Origin: CAVSEK01 sp963726975 | Lineage (GTDB): Bacteria > Actinomycetota > Actinomycetes > Mycobacteriales > SCTD01 | NCBI GenBank assembly: GCA_963726975.1 | Contig: CAVSEK010000007.1 | Coordinates: 185,347-249,346, forward strand | Direction: 5' to 3' | Length of the DNA stretch: 64,000 bases | Shown: positions 35,239-45,045 of the stretch, piece after piece | Layout: each line of letters starts with the position of its first letter | Numbering within the stretch: the stretch's first letter is position 1 | The notes under the pieces: model-generated | Told to the model about the DNA's origin: nothing | Databases searched by the model: none | What the model saw: only the letters and a program-made list of their open reading frames with translations | Position numbers and translations under genes: made by a program

Positions 35239-36714
35239 TCAGGACCCGTCCAGCCACCAGGCGCGGCCGTCGTCGCGGTACGGGCCGGCGTACGGCCGGG
35301 GCGCGGGCGGTCGGGGCGGCGTGCCGGGGCTGGACGCGGTGCCGGGGCCGGGTGGGGTGCCGGGCGCGGGTGGGGTGCCGGGCGCGGGCGGGGCGGCGAG
35401 GCGCACGGCGGGCGGCAGCGGGTCGACGGGGACGCGCAGCCCGCGGGTGGCGCGCACGGCGACCAGGACGGCGAGCACCGGCAGGGCCGCGGCGCTGCCG
35501 AAGCCCGCGGCGGCGACCGCGGGCAGGGCGACCCCGACCGCCCCGCCGACCGCCCAGCTCAGCTGCAGCGCGGTCTCGGAGCGGGCGAACGCGCCGCTGG
35601 TCAGCGCCTCGGGCACGTGCGTCTGCAGCGCGGCGTCGAGGGCGAACTTGCTCAGCGAGTACGACACCCCGGTCAGCCCGACGGCGAGGGCCGCGACGGC
35701 GGGCTCGGGCCGCAGCGCGGCGGCCGCGCAGGCCAGCGCGGGCAGCACCTGCGCGGCCAGCGTGAGGCGCCGGGTCGCGCTCTCCGACAGGCGGCTGGCC
35801 AGGCCGGTGCCGAGCAGCTGCCCGGCGACGGCGCTGCCCAGGACCGCCCCGACGACCGCGGTCGAGGCGCCCTCGGCGCGCAGCAGGAAGGCGAGGAAGA
35901 CGGTGAGCAGGCCCGCGACCGCCCGCAGCCCGGCGGCGGCGAGCAGCAGGCGCAGCAGCCGCGGGTCGCCGCGCAGCACGCGGGGGCGTCGGCTGCGGGG
36001 GCCGCGCTCGGGGCGCGCCTCGTCGACGTGGGCGGGCAGCCGCAGCGCCAGCACCGCGGCCACGAGCAGCACGAGCGCGGCCTCGCGCAGCACCCACGAC
36101 GGGCCGGCGAGCGCGGCGGTGCCTGCGCCGACGGCCGCGGCGAGCGCGGTGCAGGAGACGGCGGCGACGTTGAGCCGGGCGTTGGCGGCGACCAGGCTCA
36201 GGCCCGGCGGGCAGACCCGGGCGGTCGCGGCCGAGCGGCCCACGCCGTACGCCCGCGAGAGGACCAGCACGGCCAGCGCCAGCGGGTAGAGCGCGAGCGA
36301 GGTGACCTCGGTGGCCATCGCCCAGGCCAGCAGGGCGCGCAGCAGGCTGCTCGCGGCCAGCACGTTGCGGCGGCCGTGGCGGAACCGGTCGAGCACCGGC
36401 CCGGCCACCGGCGCGAGCAGGCTGAACGGCAGCAGCGTGATGAGCAGGTAGAGCGCCACCCGCCCGCGGGCCTCGCCGAGCGGCACGGAGAAGAACACGG
36501 TGCCGGCCAGCGCGACGGCGACGAGGGCGTCGCCGGCCGAGGACAGGCCGGACGCCCCGAGCAGCGAGGCCAGGCCGCTCTCGCGCGCCCCGTCGGCGTG
36601 CGCGAACCGCCGTACGCCGCCGGCCCCGGCGCGGGCCACCCGCCCCGCGCCCGCGACGGCCCGGCGGCGGGGGCGTGGGCCTCCGGGGCGGACGGCGTCG
36701 TCGGTGCGGGGCAC
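35239..36714 (-). CDS. MFS transporter
   Basis: 491 aa from GTG 36714. It has about 12 hydrophobic segments in two halves (VALYLLITLLPFSLLAPVAG; PVLDRFRHGRRNVLAASSLL as the loop 2-3 type motif; ESATRRLTLAAQVLPALACA). The first 50 residues are Arg/Gly-rich and cytoplasmic. The last 50 are a Pro-Gly-Thr repeat tail (PAPGTPPAPGTPPGPGT) ending DGRAWWLDGS. It resembles drug/antibiotic exporters of the MFS_3 type, but the substrate is unknown. It begins 13 bp after the PHO box of the phosphatase promoter. Confidence 0.85.
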   Translation of the reverse strand: MPRTDDAVRPGGPRPRRRAVAGAGRVARAGAGGVRRFAHADGARESGLASLLGASGLSSAGDALVAVALAGTVFFSVPLGEARGRVALYLLITLLPFSLLAPVAGPVLDRFRHGRRNVLAASSLLRALLAWAMATEVTSLALYPLALAVLVLSRAYGVGRSAATARVCPPGLSLVAANARLNVAAVSCTALAAAVGAGTAALAGPSWVLREAALVLLVAAVLALRLPAHVDEARPERGPRSRRPRVLRGDPRLLRLLLAAAGLRAVAGLLTVFLAFLLRAEGASTAVVGAVLGSAVAGQLLGTGLASRLSESATRRLTLAAQVLPALACAAAALRPEPAVAALAVGLTGVSYSLSKFALDAALQTHVPEALTSGAFARSETALQLSWAVGGAVGVALPAVAAAGFGSAAALPVLAVLVAVRATRGLRVPVDPLPPAVRLAAPPAPGTPPAPGTPPGPGTASSPGTPPRPPAPRPYAGPYRDDGRAWWLDGS

Positions 36715-36872
36715 GGTGCGATCCTGCCGCAGCGCGGGGCCGGTGCCCTGCCTTCGCACGGACCTGGGGGCGGCGGCGCCGGCCCGGGGCGGGTGCGGCC
36801 TCGGCGTCGTGACACGCCGGCGCGCCACGACAGCAACCGCGGATCCGCCGGCGGCTGGAGGTGGCGGCGACA

Positions 36873-36934
36873 GGGCAGGTGCTGCGGCCGGGGCAGGTGC
36901 CGCCGCAGGGCAGGTGGCGGCGACAGGGCAGGTG
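36873..36934. repeat. Degenerate 17-18-bp repeats with GGGCAGGTG core
   Basis: The 9-mer GGGCAGGTG occurs at 36873, 36891, 36908 and 36926, so at 17-18-nt intervals, embedded in GCGGCGACA-like flanks. It lies in the 382-bp gap 36715-37096 upstream of the MFS gene, where I see no convincing coding sequence. It could be a slippage array or a set of protein-binding sites. Confidence 0.7.
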
Positions 36935-37059
36935 CGGCGACAGGCGCGTTGCGCCCGGGCGCACGGGAGACCCCGGCGTTGCGCCCAGCCGCAACGGGAC
37001 GGACACGAGCACGTGCTCTGCGCAGGGCTGCGGTGCCGGGAGCCGCCGACCCGCGCCCG

Positions 37060-37086
37060 CCGCTCGGCGCAGGGCGCGCCGAGCGG
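37060..37086 (-). terminator. Hairpin downstream of the DoxX-family gene
   Basis: An 11-bp perfect stem (37060-37070 with 37076-37086) and a 5-nt loop start 10 nt past the leftward stop codon. Confidence 0.55.
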
Positions 37087-37096
37087 GGCGGAGGGG

Positions 37097-37594
37097 CTAG
37101 CGGGTCGGGAGGGCGGCGCGGGCGGAGCCGAGCTGCTTCGAGGTGCGCTTGCTGGCCTTGCCCGCGGCCTTCTCCGCCTTGCGCTTGGTGCGGCTGCTGA
37201 CCCGCGCGGCGCGGTGCGGCAGGGACTCGCGACCGTCGGTGTCGTTGGCGGCGAGCAGCAGGCCGCCGAGCAGGCTGAGGTTCTTGTAGAAGTTGATCTG
37301 CTGGGGGGTCTTCTCGCCGCCCTCGGCCTTCCAGAACGGGTGGCCCACGAAGGTGGTCGGCAGCAGGTTGGCCGCCAGGCCGAGCGCGGCGAGCCGGGGG
37401 AAGCGCCCCGTCGCGAGCGCCAGGCCGCCGGCGAGGTTGCTGTAGACGTGCACCTTGGCGAGCAGCTCCGGCTCCGACAGCCCGGCGTCCTTGATCTGCC
37501 CGACAAGGTAGCTCTGGTCCTTGAGCATCGGGATCGACGAGCTGACGAAGATGGCGGACAGCAGCGGGCGGGCCAGGCGGCGGGACAAGCTCAC
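37097..37594 (-). CDS. DoxX family membrane protein
   Basis: 165 aa. It shows RRLARPLLSAIFVSSSIPML, KVHVYSNLAGGLALATGRFP, LAANLLPTTFVGHPFWKAEG and QINFYKNLSLLGGLLLAAND, matching the DoxX/DoxD-like fold with four membrane helices. An added Lys/Arg-rich tail of about 45 residues (RTKRKAEKAAGKASKRTSKQ) is unusual. In mycobacteria DoxX family members act with superoxide detoxification and thiol stress proteins; here the role is not shown. Confidence 0.87.
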   Translation of the reverse strand: MSLSRRLARPLLSAIFVSSSIPMLKDQSYLVGQIKDAGLSEPELLAKVHVYSNLAGGLALATGRFPRLAALGLAANLLPTTFVGHPFWKAEGGEKTPQQINFYKNLSLLGGLLLAANDTDGRESLPHRAARVSSRTKRKAEKAAGKASKRTSKQLGSARAALPTR

Positions 37595-37665
37595 AGGGGT
37601 CTCCTCGGGAGGTTCGGCGGCGTCGGGAGGCCACTACCCCGCGACACCGCCCCCACCCACCCGGC

Positions 37666-37746
37666 GACGGGCGGGCGGCGGCGGGCGGCGGCGGCGGGCG
37701 GCGGCGGGCGGGCGGGCGGCGAGCAGGCGACGGGCGGGCGGCCCCC
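37666..37746. repeat. GGC/GGGC low-complexity tract
   Basis: About 80 bp made almost only of GGCGGGCGGC-type units between the DoxX and PPK2 genes. The gap 37595-37750 holds nothing else recognisable. The copy number is unreliable in such sequence. Confidence 0.75.
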
Positions 37747-37750
37747 GCCC

Positions 37751-38593
37751 TCAGGACTCCCGCAGCGCCCGGCGCATCCCGTCGAGGTCGAGCTCGGGGC
37801 GCGGCGGCCACTGCGGGTCCAGCTCCTCGAGCGTCTCGAGCAGCAGGTGCGACAGGGCCCAGTTGCGGTACCACTTGCGGTCGGCCGGGACGGCGTACCA
37901 GGGGGCGACGTCGGTCGAGCAGCGGGCGAGCACCGCGGCGTACGCCTGCTCGTAGTCGGGCCAGCGCCGGCGCTCGTCCACGTCGGCCGGGTTGGCCTTC
38001 CACAGCTTGGTCGGGTCGTCGAGGCGGGCGAGCAGGCGCTCACGCTGCTCGTCGTACGACACGTGCAGGAAGACCTTGAGCATCGTCACGCCGTCCCCGG
38101 CGAGCCGGGCCTCCCAGGCGTTGATCTGGTCGTAGCGCTCGCCCCACACCTCCGGTGGCACGAGGTCGTGGACCCGGACGACGAGCACGTCCTCGTAGTG
38201 GCTGCGGTTGAGGACGCCGATGAGCCCGGCCGGCGGCAGGGCGCGCTCGACCCGCCACAGGAAGTCGTGCGCGCGCTCCTCCTCCGTCGGCGGGCCGAAG
38301 GAGGTGATCTTGACGCCGATCGGGTTGACGAGCCCCACGACGTGCTTGACCGAGCCGTCCTTGCCGCCGGCGTCCATCGCCTGCAGCACGAGCACCAGCC
38401 GGCGCCGGCCGCCCGCGCGGCCCTCGGCGTAGAGCCGCTCCTGCAGCTCGGCGAGCTCCGGGCCGAGCGCGGCCACGGCCTTCTTGCCCTTCTTCTTGCC
38501 GCCGTCGAAGCCGGGCGTGCTGCGCGCGTCGAGCTCCCCGGGCCGCAGCCCGCCCTCGGGCACGCGGAGCAGGTCGCGGACGCGGGTCGGCAT
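37751..38593 (-). CDS. ppk2: Polyphosphate kinase 2 family protein
   Basis: 280 aa from ATG 38593 (an in-frame GTG at 38608 is possible). The PPK2 P-loop region reads VLVLQAMDAGGKDGSVKHVV, followed by TSFGPPTEEERAHDFLWRVE, IGVLNRSHYEDVLVVRVHDL (lid Arg/His/Tyr) and SYDEQRERLLARLDDPTKLW. These are the class I PPK2 motifs, catalysing phosphate transfer between polyphosphate and nucleotides, usually making NTP or NDP. Its nearness to pst and the phosphatase suggests a phosphate storage role, but no PHO box is visible here. Confidence 0.93.
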   Translation of the reverse strand: MPTRVRDLLRVPEGGLRPGELDARSTPGFDGGKKKGKKAVAALGPELAELQERLYAEGRAGGRRRLVLVLQAMDAGGKDGSVKHVVGLVNPIGVKITSFGPPTEEERAHDFLWRVERALPPAGLIGVLNRSHYEDVLVVRVHDLVPPEVWGERYDQINAWEARLAGDGVTMLKVFLHVSYDEQRERLLARLDDPTKLWKANPADVDERRRWPDYEQAYAAVLARCSTDVAPWYAVPADRKWYRNWALSHLLLETLEELDPQWPPRPELDLDGMRRALRES

Positions 38594-38635
38594 GCGGGCA
38601 GTCTGCACCCCGGGTGCGACGGTCCCGGCCGGGCT

Positions 38636-38668
38636 GGGGACGGTGTGGGGACGGTGTGGGGACGGTGG
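38636..38668. repeat. 11-bp tandem repeat, three copies, abutting a stop codon
   Basis: GGGGACGGTGT at 38636-38646 and 38647-38657, and with one change at 38658-38668. The last copy touches the stop codon (38669-38671) of the leftward EamA gene. Confidence 0.85.
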
Positions 38669-39505
38669 TCAGCCGCCGGCGATGAGCACGACGCCGACGA
38701 TCGCGGCGAGCACGCCGAGGCGCTGGCGCGCCGCGAGCCGCTCGCCGAGCAGCCCGACCGCGAGCGCGACGGTGACCACCGGGGCGAGCGTGGCGAGGAC
38801 GGCCACGACGCTGACCAGCCCGCGGGTCGTCGCGATGCCGTACGAGACGGTGCCCAGCAGCAGCAGCGCGCCGGGCACGGCGACCCGCGGCAGGGCCCGC
38901 ACGGGCACCCGGAACGGCAGCCGCCGGGTCACGACGACGAGCACGGTGCAGACGATGAGCACCGCGCGGCTGGAGAAGACCGCCCACGGCGGGCCGGTGT
39001 CCGAGGCCAGCCCGAAGAAGGTGAGGAAGCCGCCGAAGGAGACCGCCGAGAGCACGGCCAGGGCGACCGTACGGGGGCTCGCGGTGTGCGCGCCGCCGGA
39101 CTCGCGCGCCGCGGCCAGCACCACGCCGAGGACGGCCAGCGGGATCCCGACGAGCTGGACGAGCCCGGGGCGCTCGCCGGTGGCGATCGAGACGGCCACC
39201 GGCACGATCCCGCCGGTCGCGCCGATCGGGGCCACGATGCTGATCGGGCCGGCCGCCGCCGCGGTGTAGAGCGCCGCCAGGCTGATGCCGTTGCAGATGC
39301 CGGCGAGCGCGCCGAGCAGCAGGTGCACCCCGTCGGGCGTCGGCCCTCCGCGCACGAGCAGCAGCAGCCCGGCGCCGACCACGCCGACCGCCTGGCCGAC
39401 GAGCAGCACGCCCGCGAGCGGGTGCGCCCGCGTGACGAGCGCACCGGCGTAGTTGGCCAGGCCGTACGCCACCGCCGTGAGCAGGGCGAGCAGGACGGCC
39501 GTCAC
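38669..39505 (-). CDS. EamA/DMT family transporter
   Basis: 278 aa with ten hydrophobic segments in two EamA repeats (VLLALLTAVAYGLANYAGAL and VALAVLSAVSFGGFLTFFGL). Conserved positions include AALYTAAAAGPISIVAPIGA and LGTVSYGIATTRGLVSVVAV, with the typical end-of-repeat LLGERLAARQRLGVLAAIVG. DMT proteins export or import small metabolites; the substrate is unknown. It is transcribed with PPK2 downstream, about 75 bp apart. Confidence 0.88.
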   Translation of the reverse strand: MTAVLLALLTAVAYGLANYAGALVTRAHPLAGVLLVGQAVGVVGAGLLLLVRGGPTPDGVHLLLGALAGICNGISLAALYTAAAAGPISIVAPIGATGGIVPVAVSIATGERPGLVQLVGIPLAVLGVVLAAARESGGAHTASPRTVALAVLSAVSFGGFLTFFGLASDTGPPWAVFSSRAVLIVCTVLVVVTRRLPFRVPVRALPRVAVPGALLLLGTVSYGIATTRGLVSVVAVLATLAPVVTVALAVGLLGERLAARQRLGVLAAIVGVVLIAGG

Positions 39506-39544
39506 GCCCGGAAGTGGACCACGGCCACCACCGCGGGCCGGCGG

Positions 39545-39600
39545 TCAGGCGGCACGGGTTGAGGCGGCACGGGGTCAGGCGGCACGGGGTCAGGCAGCGG
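39545..39600. repeat. 15-bp tandem repeat spanning the glpD stop codon
   Basis: TCAGGCGGCACGGGT/G units at 39545-39559, 39560-39574 (TGA instead of TCA) and 39575-39589, then a diverged fourth unit starting at 39590. The glpD stop (minus TGA at 39590-39592) is the first triplet of the fourth unit. The 15-bp period repeats the stop in the same frame at 39575 and 39545. Confidence 0.85.
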
Positions 39601-41305
39601 TCACCGGGTCCGGCGCGGCGAGCCGGGCGGCGTCGGCGGCCGCGTCGTCGTCGGCCTCCTGGCTGGCCCGCTCGGCGGCGACCCGGGCGAGGTAGTGCGC
39701 GACCTCCCGCTCGCGGTCGGCCGGCGACCAGCCGAGGACACCGCCCAGGAGCTCGGCGGCCTCGGGGGCCGAGCCGACGCCGCGGTCCCAGCTCTCGATG
39801 GACAGCCGGGTCCGGCGGGCGAGCACGTCGTCCAGGTGCCGGGCCCCCTCGGCGAGCCCGGCGTAGACGACCTCGACCCGCAGGTAGTCCTCGTTGCCCG
39901 CGAGCGGCTCCCCCAGCGAGGGGTCGGCCGCGACCAGGTCGAGCAGCTCGTGCACGAGCGTGCCCTGGCGCGAGAGCAGGTGCTCGACCCGGGCGACGTG
40001 CAGGCCGGAGCGCTCGGCGAGCGCGGCCCGCTGGTTCCACAGCGCGGCGTAGCCCTCCGCGCCGACGAGCGGCACGTCGGCGGTGACCGACTCGGGCACC
40101 CGGCGGCGCATGGTGCGGCTCGCCTCGTCGACGGCGTCCTGCGCCATGACGCGGTAGGTCGTGTACTTCCCGCCCGCGACGAGGACCAGCCCGGGCGCGG
40201 GGTGGGCGACGACGTGCTCGCGGGAGAGCTTGCTCGTCGCGTCGGACTCGCCGGACAGCAGCGGCCGCAGCCCGGCGTAGACGCCCTCGACGTCCTCGCG
40301 GGTCAGCGGCGTGCTGAGCACCGAGTTGGCGTGCTCGAGGACGTAGTCGATGTCGCGGGCGCTCGCGGCGGGGTGCGCCTTGTCGTGGGTCCACGGGGTG
40401 TCGGTGGTGCCGACGATCCAGTGCCGCCCCCACGGGATGACGAACAGGACGCTCTTCTCGGTGCGCAGGATGATCCCGGTGCGGCTGGCGATCCGGTCGC
40501 GCGGGACGACCAGGTGCACGCCCTTGCTGGCGGTGACGTGGATCTGGCCGCGGCCGCCGACCATCTCCTGGGTGTCGTCGGTCCACACGCCGGTGGCGTT
40601 GATGACCTGCTCGGCGAGCACCGTCCAGCGCTGCCCGGTCTCGCGGTCGACGAGCTCGGCGCCGGTGACCCGCTCCCCCTCGCGGACGAAGCCGGTGACG
40701 CGGACCCGGTTGGCGGCCAGCGCGCCGTACGCCACGGCCGTGCGGGTGATCGCCATGGTGTGCCGGGCGTCGTCGACGTAGGCGTCCCAGTACTGCACGG
40801 CGCCGGTGAGCGCGTCGGGCCGCAGGCACGGCGCCTCGCGCAGCGCCTTGCGGCGGGACAGGTGCCGGTGGTGCGGCAGGCCGCTCGACGCGCCGCTCAC
40901 CGTCGCCATCGCGTCGTAGAGCGCGACGCCGGCGCCGACGTACGGCCGCTCCCACCCGCGGTGCGCCAGCGGGTAGAGGAACGGCACCGGCCGGGCCAGG
41001 TGCGGCGCGAGGCGGGTCAGGTGCAGGCCGCGCTCCTTGAGGGCCTCGTGCACGAGCGCGAAGTCGAGCATCTCGAGGTAGCGCAGGCCGCCGTGCAGCA
41101 GCTTGCTCGAGCGGCTGGAGGTGCCGCTGCCCCAGTCGCGGGCCTCGACGATGCCGGTGCGCAGGCCGCGGGTGACGGCGTCGAGCGCGCAGCCGGCGCC
41201 GACGACCCCGCCGCCGACGACGAGCACGTCCAGCGGGGCGGCCGCCATGTCCTCGAGCGCCGCGGCGCGGGCCTGCGGGGAGAGCGGGCCGGTCGTGCCG
41301 GTCAT
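39590..41305 (-). CDS. glpD: Glycerol-3-phosphate dehydrogenase (FAD-dependent)
   Basis: 571 aa. The N-terminal FAD-binding Rossmann motif is VLVVGGGVVGAGCALDAVTR, followed by GTSSRSSKLLHGGLRYLEML, the GlpD/GlpA signature. Further typical parts are YWDAYVDDARHTMAITRTAV, VINATGVWTDDTQEMVG and VIPWGRHWIVGTTDTPW. The C-terminal domain (SRQGTLVHELLDLVAADPSL) is normal. It oxidises sn-glycerol-3-phosphate to dihydroxyacetone phosphate at the membrane. It follows glpK on the same strand by 13 bp, forming a glycerol utilisation operon. Confidence 0.94.
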   Translation of the reverse strand: MTGTTGPLSPQARAAALEDMAAAPLDVLVVGGGVVGAGCALDAVTRGLRTGIVEARDWGSGTSSRSSKLLHGGLRYLEMLDFALVHEALKERGLHLTRLAPHLARPVPFLYPLAHRGWERPYVGAGVALYDAMATVSGASSGLPHHRHLSRRKALREAPCLRPDALTGAVQYWDAYVDDARHTMAITRTAVAYGALAANRVRVTGFVREGERVTGAELVDRETGQRWTVLAEQVINATGVWTDDTQEMVGGRGQIHVTASKGVHLVVPRDRIASRTGIILRTEKSVLFVIPWGRHWIVGTTDTPWTHDKAHPAASARDIDYVLEHANSVLSTPLTREDVEGVYAGLRPLLSGESDATSKLSREHVVAHPAPGLVLVAGGKYTTYRVMAQDAVDEASRTMRRRVPESVTADVPLVGAEGYAALWNQRAALAERSGLHVARVEHLLSRQGTLVHELLDLVAADPSLGEPLAGNEDYLRVEVVYAGLAEGARHLDDVLARRTRLSIESWDRGVGSAPEAAELLGGVLGWSPADREREVAHYLARVAAERASQEADDDAAADAARLAAPDPVTAA

Positions 41306-41318
41306 GCGGTCGAGACGG

Positions 41319-42836
<1,518 letters not shown>

Positions 42837-42879
42837 GCCTGCTCCTCCCGTCCGCTGCGCCCGCCGCCCGCCGGCCCGG

Positions 42880-42952
42880 TGGGCCGCCAGGGGATCGAAC
42901 CCTGAACCCGCGGATTAAAAGTCCGCTGCTCTGCCAGTTGAGCTAGCAGCCC
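42880..42952 (-). tRNA. tRNA-Lys (anticodon TTT)
   Basis: A cloverleaf can be drawn on the minus strand: acceptor GGGCTGC/GCGGCCC, D-arm TAGCTCAACTGGCAGAGC, anticodon stem GCGGA/TCCGC with loop CTTTTAA (TTT), and T-loop TTCGATC. CCA is not encoded. Confidence 0.95.
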
Positions 42953-42994
42953 CGACGCCCTGCATGGTCGCAGACGGCGAGGCCTGCGCGGGCC

Positions 42995-43000
42995 TACCGT
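42995..43000 (+). promoter_or_regulatory. Putative leaderless -10 (TACCGT) of the VOC-GNAT gene
   Basis: TACCGT, 6 nt before GTG 43007, with no ribosome binding site between. Confidence 0.45.
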
Positions 43001-43006
43001 CGGCCG

Positions 43007-43835
43007 GTGACGCCCTCCTTCACCGGCCTGCACCACGTCCAGCTCGCGCTCCCGCCGGGCGGGGAGGACGAGTCCCGCGCCTTCTACGGCGGGGTCCTCG
43101 GGATGACCGAGCTCCCGAAGCCGCCCGTGCTGGCCGCGCGGGGCGGCTGCTGGTTCCGCGGCGGCGGGTGGGAGGTGCACCTCGGCGTCGAGCAGGACTT
43201 CCGGCCGGCCCGCAAGGCGCACCCCGGCGTCCTCGTCGACGGGCTCGACGCGCTCGCCGACGTGCTGGTGCGGGCCGGGTCGACGGTGGAGTGGGACGAC
43301 GCGTTCCCCGGGCACCGGCGGTTCTACGTCTCGGACCCGCACGGCAACCGGCTGGAGCTGCTGGAGCCGGTCGTGCCGACGGTGCCCGAGCGGCGGCTGG
43401 TGGTCGGCGACGGCGACGCCGACCTCGACCAGCGGCTCAGCGCCGCCCTCGACGCGCACAACGTGCCCGCCAGCGGCGCGGGGCTCCAGCGCGAGCTCAC
43501 GGTCCGGGTCGACGACGAGCGGGGCCTCGTCGCCGGGCTGAGCGGCTGGACCTGGGGCAGCTCCGCCGGGTTCGCGATGGTGTGGGTGCGCGAGGACGCC
43601 CGGCGCGAGGGCCTGCGGCGCGCGCCTGCTGGGCGCGGCTGAGCAGGCCGCCCGCGAGCGCGGCTGCGAGCGGGTGCACGTCTCGTCCTTCACCTTCCAG
43701 GCGCCCGGCTTCTACGTCGCGCACGGCTACCGCGAGGCCGGCCGTACGCCCGACCTCCCGCTGCCGGGTCAGGCGGACGTGCACCTCGTCAAGCAGCTCG
43801 GGGGCGCCGTCGAGGGGACCGCCGGCCGGGTCTGA
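43007..43835 (+). CDS. VOC (glyoxalase-like) domain fused to a GNAT acetyltransferase, one frameshift as read
   Basis: About 276 aa if repaired. Residues 1-125 are a VOC domain: GLHHVQLALPPGGEDESRAF, YGGVLGMTELPKPP, WFRGGGWEVHLGVEQDF and RRFYVSDPHGNRLELLEPV (His/Glu metal positions). Residues from about 135 are a GNAT fold: VRVDDERGLVAGLSGWTWGS and AMVWVREDARREGLRR. After a one-base shift near 43625 it continues RLLGAAEQAARERGCERVHV and FTFQAPGFYVAHGYREAGRT. The fused layout suggests a detoxifying or resistance enzyme, but no substrate can be named. Confidence 0.8.
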
Positions 43836-43874
43836 CCGTCGGCCCGGGTGGTGCGCCCCGGGACCGCGGCAGGC

Positions 43875-44930
43875 TCAACGGCGGCGGAGCAGGGCGAGCC
43901 GGCTGCGCAGGCGCTCGCCGTCCCGGACCGGCACCTGGTCGAGCCGGTCGAGCCCTGCGCTGCTGAGCACGACCAGGCGCACGTCGCGGTCCCACAGGAC
44001 GTCGACGAGGTCGGCGAACCTCCGGCGGGCGTCCTCGGACGCCGCACCGAGGTCCGGCACGGCCTCGACGACGACGGTCCGGAACCGCTCGGTGAGCTCC
44101 AGGAAGTCGGAGGTCGACGTCCGGCCGTCGCACAGCGCCGCGAAGGTGCACCAGACGGCGCCGGCGGTGGCAGACCGGGCCTGCAGGTCGCGCCCGCCCA
44201 CGAGGAGCCGGACCCCGCTGCCCACGGCCGGCGCGTGCAGCCCCAGGCGTGCGACCTGGGCCTCGCTGCCGGGCTGCAGCCACGCGCCGCTCGACCACGC
44301 CGGTCGGGCCCCGCCGTGGCCGGCCGTCCGGTGGTCGCGGGGACCGTCGACCACGAGCACGTCGCAGTGCTGCTCGAGCAGGCCGACGAGCGGCAGGACC
44401 AGGTGGTGGTGCAGCGGGTGGGGCAGCAGCCCGCGCGGCGCGTAGTTCGACGTCGCCACCAGGGCGGCTCCACCGCGCAGCAGGGCACCGACCAGGCGCG
44501 AGAGCAGCATGGCGTCGCCCGGGTCGTGCGCGTGCAGCTCGTCGAGGAAGAGCAGCCGCACGTCCCGCAGGACGTCGGCGAGGGCCCGGTCGACGGCGCC
44601 GGGCGAGCCGGCCTGACGCGCGACCTGCCGGTGCAGCAGCCGGGCGGACTCGTACGCGTGCAGCCGCAGCACACCGTCCCCGGGCAGCTGGTCGAGCAGG
44701 GCGTCGACGAGCCAGGTCTTCCCCCGGCCCACCGGGCCGTGCAGGTAGACCCCGCGCGGAGCCGCGCCCCGCGACCACCTCGGCCGCCGCGCAGGGGGCC
44801 GTACGACGGCGTGGCCCAACAGCGCCAGGCGCTCCGCCGCGGGGCGCTGCTCGGCGTCGAGCACCGAGCCCAGCGCCGCAGCGGCCTCGTCGAAGCCCGC
44901 CCGCAGGTCGGCGACGCGTGCTGGCGGCAC
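43875..44930 (-). CDS. zapE: AFG1/ZapE-type P-loop ATPase
   Basis: 351 aa from GTG 44930, which has GAGGAGGG 6 nt upstream. Walker A is GVYLHGPVGRGKTWLVDALL, then HAYESARLLHRQV, Walker B LLFLDELHAHDPGDAMLLSR and ALVATSNYAPRGLLPHPLHH. This matches the AFG1 family. Bacterial ZapE acts at the division septum, while eukaryotic AFG1 works in mitochondrial protein quality control. The stretch LLEQHCDVLVVDGPRDHRTA is also family-typical. The symbol is by family only; actinobacterial members are less studied. Confidence 0.88.
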   Translation of the reverse strand: MPPARVADLRAGFDEAAAALGSVLDAEQRPAAERLALLGHAVVRPPARRPRWSRGAAPRGVYLHGPVGRGKTWLVDALLDQLPGDGVLRLHAYESARLLHRQVARQAGSPGAVDRALADVLRDVRLLFLDELHAHDPGDAMLLSRLVGALLRGGAALVATSNYAPRGLLPHPLHHHLVLPLVGLLEQHCDVLVVDGPRDHRTAGHGGARPAWSSGAWLQPGSEAQVARLGLHAPAVGSGVRLLVGGRDLQARSATAGAVWCTFAALCDGRTSTSDFLELTERFRTVVVEAVPDLGAASEDARRRFADLVDVLWDRDVRLVVLSSAGLDRLDQVPVRDGERLRSRLALLRRR

Positions 44931-45032
44931 TCGCCCTCCTCGTCGACCCGTCCGGCACGGGTGGCCGCAGTCTCGCAAGCCGTGACCTCGGCCGGGGGCA
45001 CCGCCGGACAGGCGCGCGCAGCCACCTCGACC

Positions 45033-45038
45033 TAGCGT
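45033..45038 (+). promoter_or_regulatory. Putative leaderless -10 (TAGCGT) of the DUF305 gene
   Basis: TAGCGT with exactly 7 nt to GTG 45046, the same layout as mshD. Confidence 0.5.
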
Positions 45039-45045
45039 CGGGGCG

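Noticed and set aside
36715..37096. A protein-coding gene in the gap upstream of the MFS gene
   Set aside because: Frames exist on both strands but are repeat-derived and lack family motifs or a ribosome binding site.
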